From Phoronis australis (taxonomy: Eukaryota > Phoronida > Phoronidae), in contig NMRA01000866.1 of assembly GCA_002633005.1 (NCBI GenBank), positions 8,275-34,048 on the forward strand: 25,774 nt of DNA, written 5' to 3'. How positions within the stretch are numbered: the stretch's first letter is position 1; each line of letters starts with the position of its first letter. Of this stretch, positions 10,013 to 19,484 are shown one piece after another. The notes beneath the pieces are model-generated. The model did no database searches. It was not told the origin of the DNA and saw only the letters and a program-made list of their open reading frames with translations. The position numbers were made by a program, and so were the translations under genes.

Positions 10013-10115
10013 ATCTCCAGAGCTGTTACCGGAAAACCAATATGGCGAACCTCGAGAAGGGTGGGGTTTGTACACCAATACACGTGACCCCTCTCGGTAT
10101 CAATGCAAATCGGAC
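10013..10115 (-). promoter_or_regulatory. Candidate promoter and untranslated first exon of the minus-strand gene
   Basis: A compact motif group: CCAAT at 10037-10041, TATGGCG at 10041-10047 (YY1-like), E-box CACGTGACC at 10081-10089 and the octamer ATGCAAAT at 10103-10110. On the minus strand the sequence ends in CAACAACAG|GTAAATG at about 10014, a good donor, and has no ATG, as expected for an untranslated first exon. Its position upstream of exons 9111-9058 and 8789-8723 fits a promoter for that gene. This is inference from motifs and strand order only. Confidence 0.3.
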
Positions 10116-10139
10116 TCGTTCTGAGCTTTGAATGACACT

Positions 10140-11165
10140 TAAAAGCGCCAAATTTGATTTGCGACTAGTTCTATTGTGATGATTCAACTATGTTCAGACG
10201 AGAGGCGCGAAAACGAGAACTGAGTACGTATTGAACGGCCGAAGCCTTTTCGAAATCGACATTATGACAAGAAAAGAAATTTTTAACGAGAAAAAGCGTT
10301 GAGGCAGCCACCACACTGCCGCTCCGGCTGTTGACCTTGTTCGCCTGAATGACCTCAGCCGTGTCAGTACGGCAAGCGCCGCGACCTGGGGACCCACATG
10401 CAGTGCTCGGCCGGGTATATGCAATCCGAACTCATACTTCAACAATTGAATATAGGGATACACCAAACAATTTGTTTAAATCGTTACCCAATAGAAAATA
10501 GCATACAACAAACAATTTATCTATATCAGTTACCATAGGACGACTAGAGTTCTTTGCTGTGACTGAAAAACCGTGAAAACTGCCTGGTTGAGCATGACTG
10601 CATTCAGTTTAGTTGTCGGGGTACTAAACGCTAATGAAATTTGAAAAAAAAAGTTGGTTCTGGACCCAAGATATGCTCCTGCGAAATACAACAGATTCAA
10701 GACATGTCGCCAAAATAACTAAAACTAACAGAGGAAATATTGAAAAGTAAAAAAATCCACAGCTTTTTGACCGGAATCGAAAGCCGAACCGCTAGGCGGC
10801 CGGCCCTATACTATAGTTGGGAGTACAAAAAAGGCGCAGTGCCAATTCCATGTGTTTTTGTAGCGGTAAAATTATTAGCCTATTCTTCCCAAAGAATTCA
10901 GTACATTGATATACTCGCACAAAGTTTGCTGGGTCATCAGTGATCGAGGTGTGAGCTTTTTTGAGGATCGAATTTTCTTGGCAGTACGGGCCGTGTTTCT
11001 GGCATCACTGAGGCCTACACCCCGGGTGTTAGGGTCTGATATTGACCATCACTGAAGGCTTCACGAGGCGCAGTTAGGTTAAGGTTGTACTAGTCCTTTT
11101 TAACATTATATTTCTGTTTTCAATTTATGCTGTGTTGAAGGTATCACATTTATTAAAAAAAGAAC
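10140..11165. other. Locally CpG-rich block, then AT-rich DNA; no firm gene
   Basis: 10200-10430 is richer in G+C and CpG than its surroundings. A minus-strand frame across it contains an Arg-rich stretch (RLRSFRRTRSTAG) that resembles a mitochondrial presequence, but it has no convincing start or splice context. The rest, to 11165, shows no coding signal or repeat that I can support. Confidence 0.3.
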
Positions 11166-11172
11166 TCATACC

Positions 11173-11386
11173 CATAGACGGATCCATGGAATTAAGATGA
11201 TGGGGCCCCGACCTCAATTTCCGAAGGATAAACCTTCCTATAATAGCCTTGCAAGGGGCGTGACGTCAATTTTTGTAGGAAAAACCCTCGCGAGATCCCT
11301 GAAAACGAAAGGTCGGCGCCATTTTTTAATCGTGTGCAGAATGAGAGAGCCCTGGGCCCCCTCGGACCCCCCTATATCCATCTATG
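11173..11386. mobile_element. Possible small inverted-repeat element (CATAGAYGGAT ends)
   Basis: The ends CATAGACGGAT (11173-11183) and ATCCATCTATG (11376-11386) are inverted repeats with one mismatch, enclosing about 190 bp that is locally richer in G and C. No target-site duplication is clear. It could be a MITE-like element, or the short inverted match may be chance. Confidence 0.3.
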
Positions 11387-11410
11387 CAGCATACCGTCAC
11401 GGTAGTGATA

Positions 11411-11530
11411 GGCGGATCCAGGGGGTAAAAGGGTTCCGGATCCCTTTGTCCCTTGGTTTTACTTATGTAAAATCTAGAATTTTCGAATTGTTGATTTGAA
11501 CCCATTTAAAAAAAAAACCTGGATCCGACC
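11411..11530. mobile_element. Small MITE-like element with GGATCCAGG termini
   Basis: GGCGGATCCAGG at 11411-11422 and CCTGGATCCGACC at 11518-11530 form a 9-bp perfect inverted repeat (GGATCCAGG) with partial extension. The ~100-bp interior is non-coding and ends in an A-run. Size and structure suit a MITE; a target-site duplication is not evident. Confidence 0.4.
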
Positions 11531-12040
11531 CTGCGTTTGGTTTCAAAACAGATTGTGCTGGTGAGTGTACAGATAAATAATATGGAACGAAATTTTATCA
11601 TTCCGGAATCAGTAGTAGGTATCAGAAATGGCTAAGGATTTCAGGAACTGAAAACGACATGTCAATGCCATTTTTATCATGTGCGAAAGGGAAGCCTAAA
11701 TCCACTTATGGAGTGCTTCCCCCGCCCATCTGAAAAAAGCCGGCACGCCACGTGCGGCCAGGGCGGAGTCGGTTGCGCGCTCAAGTTGGCGACGACGACC
11801 ATGCAGGAGGGGATGGCTGAGCGGTGACGATATGGAGGTGGCTTACTTTGGCACCACAGGGACAAAACGGGTAGGCAACGAGTGACGAATCTGCACTCGC
11901 CTCCCCAAAAATGTTTTCATTCCGGCCAGGGACCTGGCCAAGCGACAATTTCGTGGGGCCAATGAAAAACTGTTGCCCGAGAGAGGGGGAGGTTAAATGA
12001 GGTCGAAGCTGGAGGTGCACGTTTAAGCAAAATGGTCACC
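11531..12040. other. No gene recognised; partly CpG-rich
   Basis: 11700-12000 is GC-richer, with GCCACGTGCGGCC and a start-like ACCATGCAG at 11799-11807 whose plus-strand frame stops after eight codons. Minus-strand open frames here are proline-rich and look incidental. There is no basis for a gene call. Confidence 0.3.
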
Positions 12041-12960
12041 TACTGGCGATAAATGTGCCTGAGTAAAACTGGTGTCGATCTCGGGGCGAATGGGATGATG
12101 CCAGTCGACCAGAGGGTTTCTCTCACATTTGTCTCCCTCGACACATATTGTCTTTCCATTTACATGGGCAAAAGAGAAAAAAAAATGGACAAGGAAAAAA
12201 GTGAGCAAACAGGATCTTTCAAATAACAGTAACAACTAAATTTAAAAATTGGGGAAGATATTTTGTCGGCTTTGCCAAATTTGTCCTATCCATCATCGTG
12301 CGTTTTCGTAGTCCACTGAATTCTGTTATCATTTTTCCTCGCAGGTGATTTTTTGCGTGTTGTTCCGAGTAAAAATGAAAGAGGTAAAAAGAAGACGAAC
12401 GACAATCAAGTTGGAGATCCATCACCGTCGAAGCATTTCCTTCTACCGCTGTGGTGAACCAGAATTCACCATAACAAGAATAATATCTAAAAGTTCTTGG
12501 GAGAGTGGCCCTAAGTCAAAGTGGGATGCGCCATCTCCGGGTGGCGCGTCAAGCCTACGTGCAAGTGTAAGATGAACGTATCCTTACAGGAATTCAAAAA
12601 AGTCACATTCTGTGAATTGTGGATTTGAAAATCTTGTGACGTTTAACTTAAAACAACCGACAGTTTACACAAAATGGGGGCTATGTGCTTAAAAATGAGG
12701 AAGCTAAACCCTCGTTCACTCCATTGCTAACTTTGCACCACTGACATCGCACTTTATCAAGAGTCAACTAAAAACACGTACACACTGCATTATAGAATGT
12801 GTAGGTTTGTGAGTGATGTTTCCTTTCTGTTGTATAACTCGCCTATAGCCAGTGTCACGCTTACCAATTTTGCAAACTTTGGAAGCCAGAATTTTCAAAA
12901 TTTGCACGTTTAGATTGATATCTAAGCGGCCAGTGTAGGTGGAGGTAAAACGACTAATAA
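12041..12960. repeat. First unit of a diverged ~1-kb head-to-tail duplication
   Basis: Ordered similar blocks recur in the next kilobase. Pairs include GAGTAAAACTG (12061) with GAGTAGAACTT (12976), GAACCAGAATTC (12456) with the same at 13506, AAAACAACC with the same word, and CTAAAAACACGTAC (12768) with the same at 13864. The offset grows from about 915 to 1096 through indels. No conserved reading frame is shared between the units, so the duplicated segment is probably non-coding. Confidence 0.6.
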
Positions 12961-14040
12961 GTACAGGGATGAAGGTGAGTAGAACTTTTTGGCGAAACAG
13001 GTGGAGGCGCATTTAGAGTCGACCGGAGAGGTTGCGCACGCACCGTCCGCATAGTGAAAGGAAATCTTCCTACATTTATGTGAAGGAAAAAAAAACGTTT
13101 TGCAAAAGGACTTTTAACTTGTGTCGAGAACTTTTTAGGTGTAACCTTTACTAGAATCAAACAACGTGGCTGGTAATCAATTTTCAAGTTTGACTGGAAG
13201 AGTCCGAGTTCGGAGATTAGACTCTGGTCAATGGTCAGTTTTCTTTGAAAATGGATGCAACGATGTGGTATTTTTAGTTGAAAGCGCATTGAAAAGTAGC
13301 CTGGTACGTATCTGAAGTGGGGTAAAATTTTATTTTCTTTTTCCAACGTTCCAGTGACGCGGTTGACACTATAGCACACTTTTGCACCGTGAGCGATTTT
13401 TGTGCACGTTGTTTCGCGTAAGAATGAAAGCGATGTAGACGAAGATGAAAGAAACTCAAGCTTGCGATCCATTACAATCGGAGCCTTTCAGCCCACCAAT
13501 GTCATGAACCAGAATTCTCGTTAACAGGAAGAAAAATCGAAAATTTCTTAGGAGAGTGATCCCTGAACCAGCTCGAGATCCCCTGTTTCCCGTACTCTCC
13601 CAGTTGCATGTTAAGGACATTTTGTAGCAACACAACCTTTACGGAATTTCCAAAAATCAAATTGTTTTATTTGAGGATTTACCAAAATGTCTTGTAACTT
13701 TTAAGATAAAACAACCAGCAGTTAATAAAAAATGCGCACTATGTGTGCCTTACAAGTAAAGCATAGTGTAATCACGTATTGGTGATTTCTGAACCAATCC
13801 TCGCCCTGTTCTCTTCTAATGCCCCAAATGGCAACACACTTGACCGATAAATACGGGATTTAACTAAAAACACGTACTCACTGCGTGATAGAATGGATAT
13901 TTTTATTCCTGGTGAGTTGTCTTTTCCTACAGTAGTGGAGAGCAAGTGTGTGAAACATTTTATCTCAGTAGTCCTAGCGTAACCGTCATGAACGTTACGT
14001 ACACGTAGGACGCCAGAAAAAGTTCCAAATTATTTTTATT
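12961..14040. repeat. Second unit of the diverged ~1-kb duplication
   Basis: Homologous to 12041-12960 throughout, and abutting it head to tail. It holds the longest open frame in the window (12954-13472, minus, 172 codons with an ATG). I do not call that a gene, because the frame is not maintained in the sister unit and shows no domain. Confidence 0.6.
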
Positions 14041-14619
14041 TAACTTCGGAAAATCATATCTTAGAAATAGCTGTTTAGAGTCATATGAAACTTTCTCTAA
14101 GCATTATTGTTTTTTAAATTGACCCGCTTTGCATGAGGACCGCGGGTTATCAAAAATAGGACTTCTATTTTTACAAAAAATAATATTTTTTAAAAGAAAA
14201 CACTATCGTAAAAATGTAACATCGCTTTTGAGATTTCACCATGAAATTTTTTATCCACCAAAGCTGGGTGGGTCACCGACGCCGCTTTTCGGGTATGACT
14301 GTACCTTTCTTTTTTGCTAAAACGATATGGTCACCTTACGCAATGCACGGTAGATTTGCATACAGATAAAAATTAAATTCTGCCTGCTATTTGTTTTCGG
14401 CAAATATAATTATTTTTCATCCAACAAATTCTAAATTTTGTACATATTTGGCTCAAGCACAGACTTGTCAATGAGGTCGTCCAGCATAACCGGAATGTAT
14501 CGGCATAGCAGTACAGCCCTGGCCTTCTGTTCCATCTACACAAAATTCTAAAATTCTGTCACTAGTTTCAACCATAAACATAGAGCTGTCTCAGATGGGA
14601 GGGCTCGAATTCCTGACGT
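14041..14619. other. No gene recognised
   Basis: AT-rich sequence with short A and T runs. The short plus-strand frame 14129-14320 has no domain, no start context and no splice borders worth noting. Confidence 0.4.
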
Positions 14620-14708
14620 TGTGGACCTTTTGCAAACAAAAATTTGGGCGGATTTAAAAAAAAAAAAAACGGGAGTACCACTGTGAATTGCGCGTTTGTG
14701 CTTATTTA
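14620..14708. repeat. Dispersed repeat fragment, diverged copy
   Basis: Starts TTGTGGACCTTTTGCAAAC, then an A-run, GAGTACCAC and TTATTTAG, in the same order as 4756-4837. Clearly related but diverged, it shows that the sequence in the duplicated segment is an interspersed repeat. Confidence 0.55.
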
Positions 14709-14767
14709 GTGGTATTTTTCCCATTTTCTTGGGCATTTTGTCCACTTTGCCTAATGGGGCCCCCTTT

Positions 14768-15130
14768 GGGTGCGCGCATGTTATATGCAAACTCAAGACC
14801 CGAGTTCAATAGCCTCGCATATAGATTTATATGACAGAACAATCACGCTATTGAAATAGAAAAAAACGCTTGTTTTGCATCTGGCTGATGCATGTACCAA
14901 AGACATACTCACGTTGGATAATGTCGCAGAATCGTGGTCATCAGATAGTATACGTTGGCGTTTTGCATAAGTAAAGAAGACATGTTAACTTTCCCAATCT
15001 AAAATATTGACAAATAAAATACCTACTCAAAAAAGTATTGCATATTTTGTTACACAACTCTATACTATTCACGTCTCAAAAATGAACTCAAATTTCATTC
15101 CGATTTAATAAAGAACACATGCGCGCACCC
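14768..15130. repeat. 13-bp perfect inverted repeat enclosing ~340 bp
   Basis: GGGTGCGCGCATG at 14768-14780 is the exact reverse complement of CATGCGCGCACCC at 15118-15130, and GGGGCC-type G/C blocks adjoin both outer sides. The interior is AT-rich and non-coding. This may be the ends of a small element; no target-site duplication is clear. Confidence 0.4.
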
Positions 15131-15156
15131 AGGGCCCGCATGAGCGGCGCGTCGTA

Positions 15157-15345
15157 GGGGGCTATAGCCCCCACTTTTTTCAGTGCTGCGCCGCCCATAG
15201 TCTATGGCGGTGCACCACAGGGTGGCTGGGTGGCTTCAGCACCCCACTTTTTCAGTGCTTCTCCGCTCATGGTCTATGGCGGTGCACAACAGGGGCGGCT
15301 CGGGGGCTTCAGTCCCCCACTTTTTTCAGTGCTGCGCCACCCATG
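15157..15345. repeat. 72-74 bp tandem repeat, about 2.5 units, starting at a 16-bp palindrome
   Basis: The block CCCCACTTTTTTCAGTGCTG recurs with CAGTGCT at 15181, 15253 and 15327 (periods 72 and 74). Two units also share TCTATGGCGGTGCAC. The array begins at the perfect palindrome GGGGGCTATAGCCCCC (15157-15172). It is GC-rich and ends about 100 bp before the first CTCF-motif element. Confidence 0.8.
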
Positions 15346-15437
15346 AGGGGGGCTCCGATTGGCGAAGTGGGCAAAAAAGTCAGCTTCAAAGAAACAAAAA
15401 TTCCGAAAAAAGTAGAAAACGAGACAAAAGTCCACTA

Positions 15438-16999
15438 ACAAGAGCAACGCGGAGCGTTGAAATGCGCCCATGAACGCAAATGGTGTGCCTTTGGGGTTAT
15501 TCAATTGTATCATAAAAATGGCCACTAGATGGCGCAAAAACATACACTCCATCCAAAAACGGGAACATGCCATATTTCATAAAAATCTGTCAAGGACCTT
15601 CAGAGAAACAAAGGAAAACAGAAGAAAATGAAATTGCCACTTGTGAGCACAGTGTCCATTCCATCCGCCTGAAAGTCGTCGTCAGTTATCTTCATTTAAA
15701 TTCACTCACTGAATTTAATAAAGATCCTGCAGTGCCGGGGTTTTGGAGAAACAGCCGTGGGCGCAAAACAAAACAAAACTACCAATAGGAGGCGCCACAG
15801 TAGTCAGTCGCCATCATCAAACGTCCTCGTCACGCCAATTTTCAAAACCATCCCTAGAATGATTTGGTTGATCGAGAGGTGGACGCTACTAAAAAACAAG
15901 ATTTGAAAACAGCAAAAAATGGCCACCAGATGGCGCAAAATACCTTGATTCCATCCCAAAACAGGATGATAGCGTCATCTCACCAATAGATGCCTATAGT
16001 CAAAATTTTATGAAAATCTGTTGAGGACCTTTGAAGATACAGACTGGTAAAGGTAAAAAACTAAAGTTGCCACTAGGGGCCACACCACTTGTCAGATCCG
16101 TCCGAAAGTCGTCGTCATCCATTGTCAAGACTTGCTAAATCAAGTAAAGATCCTGCACACGGTTTAATAGATACAGCCATGAGCACCAAAAAAACAAAAC
16201 TGCCACTAGGAGGCGCCACAGTAGTCGAACTAGTCGGAAAATCGTCGTCAGCCGTTCACTTCATAGAAAAAATATACATGTAAATTTTCACAATTATCCT
16301 GAAAGCGGTTTGGTTGATAGACAAGTGGACGCCAAAAAACAGACTCGAAAGCAGTAAAAATGGCCACTAGGTGGCGCAAACTAGGTTGAATCCATCTGAA
16401 AACGGAGAGATAGCGTCATCTCATTTACTGATGCCTGTATGCCATATTTTATGAAAATACCTTGGGGACCTTTGAACATACAGAGGTAAACATAAAAAAT
16501 AAAATTGCCACTAGGTGGCACACCAGTATTCAATCCGTCTGAAAGTCGTCGTCCCCCGTATAAATAAACTTACTAAATTTAGTAAAGATCCTACGAACGG
16601 TTTAGGGGATACAGCCTTAGGCACAAAAAGAAACAAAACTGCCACTAGGAGGCGCCACAGAAGTCGAAGTCGTCGCAAAAGCATTGCCAGCCGTCCACTT
16701 CATAGTAAGAACATACATGCCAATTTTCACAATCACCCTTTGAGCGGTTTGGTTGATAGAGAGGTGGACGCAAAAACAGTCTCTAAAACAGTAAAAATGG
16801 CACTAGGTGGCGCAAACTACGTCGAATCCACCCGAAAACGGGAGGATAGCGTCATCTCACTAATAGGTGCCTACATGCAAATTTCATGACAATCCGTTAA
16901 AGATCGACTTTTGAAGATACAGAGGTAAACGTAAAAAAAATAAAATTGCCACTAGGGGGCACACCAGTAGTCAGATCCTTCCGAAAGTCATTGTCGTCT
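15438..16999 (+). mobile_element. CTCF-motif tandem-core element, copy 1 (3' end missing)
   Basis: Starts AACAAGAGCAACGC with the hairpin CAACGC-GGA-GCGTTG (15445-15459). Eleven CTCF-like motifs follow on the plus strand, starting at 15522, 15637, 15782, 15923, 16070, 16203, 16364, 16508, 16642, 16800 and 16949. They cycle through three types: GCCACTAGRTGGCGCAAA, GCCACTAGGGGGCACACC and GCCACTAGGAGGCGCCAC. Mean spacing is ~143 bp, and same-type spacing is ~400-441 bp. The last motif is followed by GTCCGAAAGT-like sequence, where similarity stops near 16999 without the terminal hairpin seen in copy 2. No transposase is encoded, so the element is non-autonomous. Confidence 0.85.
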
Positions 17000-17266
17000 G
17001 ACACAGCAACTGGCATTTCTTTTGCCACGTCTTCGCCAGACTTGTTCTCTGCCATCGTTCTTGTGCAAACAGAAACAACATTCATCTGTAAAGAGCTCAG
17101 AATTTTACTACTGTCTGGTCCAACACTGACGCTGAGTGTACCATCTGTGTCTGTGCCACTTAATTTGTGTTCACTCAAGAAACTGGTGTCACCTTTCTGA
17201 AAATCTTCGAGCTCCTTCGACATAGAGTTATGACTGGATCGCCTTAGACGTAACAAATCATCCTCT
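17000..17266 (-). CDS. Coding-like exon of unknown protein that runs into a mobile element
   Basis: On the minus strand, acceptor CTATAATTGCAG is followed in phase 0 by PEDDLLRLRRSSHNSMSKEL and EDFQKGDTSFLSEHKLSG, then a Ser/Thr/Val-rich region and EMPVAV: 89 residues rich in charged and polar residues, as in a disordered or linker segment. There is no stop or clear donor at the end of the unique part. The frame continues through element copy 1 (16999-16897) for about 34 more codons, including TTGVPPSGNF, to a stop. No upstream exon could be joined and no family is recognised. It lies downstream of the BAAT/ACOT-type gene on the same strand, and could be another gene or a pseudogene remnant. 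Confidence 0.4.
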
Positions 17267-17274
17267 GGCTGCAA

Positions 17275-18371
17275 TTATAGGAATTCAACACTTTTGGTCA
17301 ACCTGCTCTCACACAGTCCTTTACATCACCCCTCTCTTGTAATTCTGCTGATGCTACTTCGGTTCACTCCTAGTCTGCAATCTCATACTGCGTTTTTCCA
17401 GTTTTTAACTAGAACTTTTCCATGTAGGACAAAAGTCAGTGAGCGAACAACGTTTATGGTCAATACAAATTACACTAAACTGTTTTCAAAACTGCGAACA
17501 TTGACACTTGATGGTATTTTAATACACAGCATATGCATCCGCTATGATACATGCTGTGAACTGTGAATAGACAAGATTTCATACAAACAATTCACACGAA
17601 TAGGCATTTCTTTTACTCAGGAGCTATACCGAGGTTCCAAATTTTATTTGAGTAACCTCGATTACCAAAATTACAATTTTTGGTGTTTCAACCAACCACT
17701 TTGGATTGGTCACAATTTACACAATTTTCAAGTTAAGGGTCCAAATGTCCATCATTCAATCAGTAAAAGATTGCCTCTTCATTGTGCCACTCAATTGAAC
17801 ATAATTCTTCTTGGATTATGGAAAATATGTGGATAATTAAATGAATATGTAATACTTATTTGAGTGGTAGAGAAACACTTTGCAGTTAAATTACAGTCCT
17901 GCATGTATTTGCGTTTTCATTGTAAGTTTATAAACAGAGTGGTCTGCCAAAACGTGGGAAATTACTAAACAGAAAACGTGATAAAAATGAAATGAAAAAT
18001 CTTGAATAAAAATGAACAAAGGATGCAATAACTAAACGAACGCCGTTCATTCTTAGGCTGGGACGGTTTCAAGAGAATCAATGAATTTTAATGCAACCAA
18101 TAAAACACTTTGAGACTAATAACTTTTTATCTACCACCATCAGGATTGCAGGTCTAGTGGACAATGTGGTCGACTCGTAGATAACTGTACAGTCGATTTC
18201 AATCGATGGCAATTCCGCATGTCTCGCCGGTTCAAAACACAGTGTACGAACGCTTGGCAAGTGTGTCTCTGCATTGTCCTTGCCTCCACGTCATCATAAG
18301 CAAGAGATACCTGGCACGTTTTTGTGCCGTGGCATTTTAATGTATATTTAAGAAGTAACAGGAATATTGTT
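17275..18371. other. Likely 3' untranslated and intergenic sequence downstream of the BAAT/ACOT-type gene
   Basis: No coding exon recognised. A minus-strand AATAAA (plus-strand TTTATT at 17643-17648) lies about 730 bp past the stop codon at 18372 and could end that transcript. Short open frames on both strands lack splice context. Confidence 0.35.
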
Positions 18372-18493
18372 TTAGCTGTTACATTTACTGCTTTGTTCCA
18401 AATGTTTTTTTAGAAAAGTTAAAACTCGCTGCCAACAGTCGACTTGGGCTTTGTTGTGCAAATGCGCTACACCTCCATACAACAAGAGAGCAT
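18372..18493 (-). CDS. BAAT/acyl-CoA thioesterase family protein, last exon
   Basis: A 122-nt exon after acceptor AAGATAAAATTGC-side CTATCTTTCAG-like sequence. It completes the split Asp codon from the previous exon, then encodes ALLLYGGVAHLHNKAQVDCW and QRVLTFLKKHLEQSSKCNS before TAA. This is the C-terminal motif of the BAAT_C domain (the aromatic-GG, HAxAQ.DxW and final helix pattern of ACOT/BAAT enzymes). Phase agreement with exon 19484-19280 is exact. The C terminus is not a PTS1 signal (no SKL-like tripeptide), which suggests a cytosolic rather than peroxisomal enzyme. Family members hydrolyse acyl-CoAs or conjugate bile or fatty acyl groups to glycine or taurine; which of these applies here cannot be told. 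Confidence 0.85.
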
Positions 18494-19279
18494 CTGAAAG
18501 ATAAAATTGCGTTAGTTCAGTTTTGACCAAATTAGAAGTAAAAAGTGGAAAACAAAAAACGTCGCTAGACTGCAGCACAGAAGCGATGCTTCAACTATCA
18601 GTCAAATATCATCTTTAAGTACAACAGTCAGGCAGAACAAAATATCGTAACAGAAAGCTTACTTCACGGTGCATGGCACAGGATCTGTCAACACAAACTA
18701 GAAACTCTACTACAACTGGCACAAGATATGTTTGAGTGGTTTTCAAAAAAAAAACACGTGGGGCTCTGTCTTTCGAAAAACAATACTACACACCTGTATC
18801 TAAGATTGGAAATGCAATGATTTAGTAAATATCAAGGTTAAACTGCAAGCTCGGCTCTGGACCAAATTCATGAATCAGCAGCTACGATCATCAGACGTTC
18901 GTGGTGTCTATCTGCATGTAATACTAATCTATTAAATTCTTCTTGAATGACTGAAACTGTAAATTTGTAATGGGATGAGAACAGAAAACATTTTCTATTT
19001 GAGTCAAAATTGATAACCACATCTTCTCGGTTATCCGTTAAGAACTCAGACAGGTACAGTACTTTTCAAGGACAGAGTTGACGAAACTCATTAGGCTTTC
19101 TAGCGTTTCGTGTTTAGGTGCTGAGCACATGGCACATCCCAAGGTAAAGTTGCTGAACCAGACAGTTCATAACACTCGTGTCGTCATGACGAGTACGGCT
19201 ATCCCAAGAACACAACAAAATAGACTTAAGATTCAACATGTATAAATTACACTGATTACTGCAAAGAAAATACCCATAC
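18494..19279 (-). other. Last intron of the BAAT/ACOT-type gene
   Basis: A 786-bp intron between donor TTTAG|GTATGGG and the acceptor of the last exon. I see no repeat, RNA gene or competing open frame with support in it. Confidence 0.75.
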
Positions 19280-19484
19280 CTAAAGCTGCATGAAAAACAC
19301 TGGAATTGAGAGGCGCATAGGGCGGTTCCAATAGATGGCCAGCTCCAGGGTACATAAAGGCCTCGTAGTTAGGAGGGTCTCTGTACTTTTTTAACCTCTC
19401 CACCAGCTGGAAATGATTGACTGTGTCTACTAATCTGTCATCACCACTCGCTATGAGCAAGAATGGTGACGTGGACTCTTCGAT
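19280..19484 (-). CDS. BAAT/acyl-CoA thioesterase family protein, catalytic Asp/His exon
   Basis: A 205-nt exon (68 codons plus one base) between acceptor GTCTTCCACTTCAG and donor GTATGGG. It begins IEESTSPFLLIASGDDRLVD and contains YPGAGHLLEPPYAP, the family hallmark. Known: BAAT/ACOT enzymes are alpha/beta hydrolases whose triad Asp follows the FL(F/L)I.G.DD strand and whose His lies in the Y(P/E)..GH.(I/L)EPPY motif; both are present here. The Ser or Cys nucleophile and the N-terminal domain are encoded upstream. The exon enters in phase 0, agreeing with exon 23613-23523, and leaves in phase 1, agreeing with 18493-18372. An open frame extends ~80 nt upstream, but the acceptor and homology favour this start. 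Confidence 0.9.

Noticed and set aside
12954-13472. Longest open frame in the window (172 codons, minus, with ATG)
   Set aside because: It lies in a diverged duplication whose sister unit does not keep the frame, has no recognisable domain, and its composition does not look like selected protein.
15204-15573. Open frames on both strands over the 72-74 bp repeat and element start
   Set aside because: They are created by the GC-rich tandem repeat. The similar peptide beginning GAFQRSALLL at 25.59 kb comes from another copy of the same element, not from a gene family.
15438-16999. CRISPR-like array
   Set aside because: Regularly spaced repeats are present, but the spacing sequences are themselves conserved between units and the genome is clearly eukaryotic.
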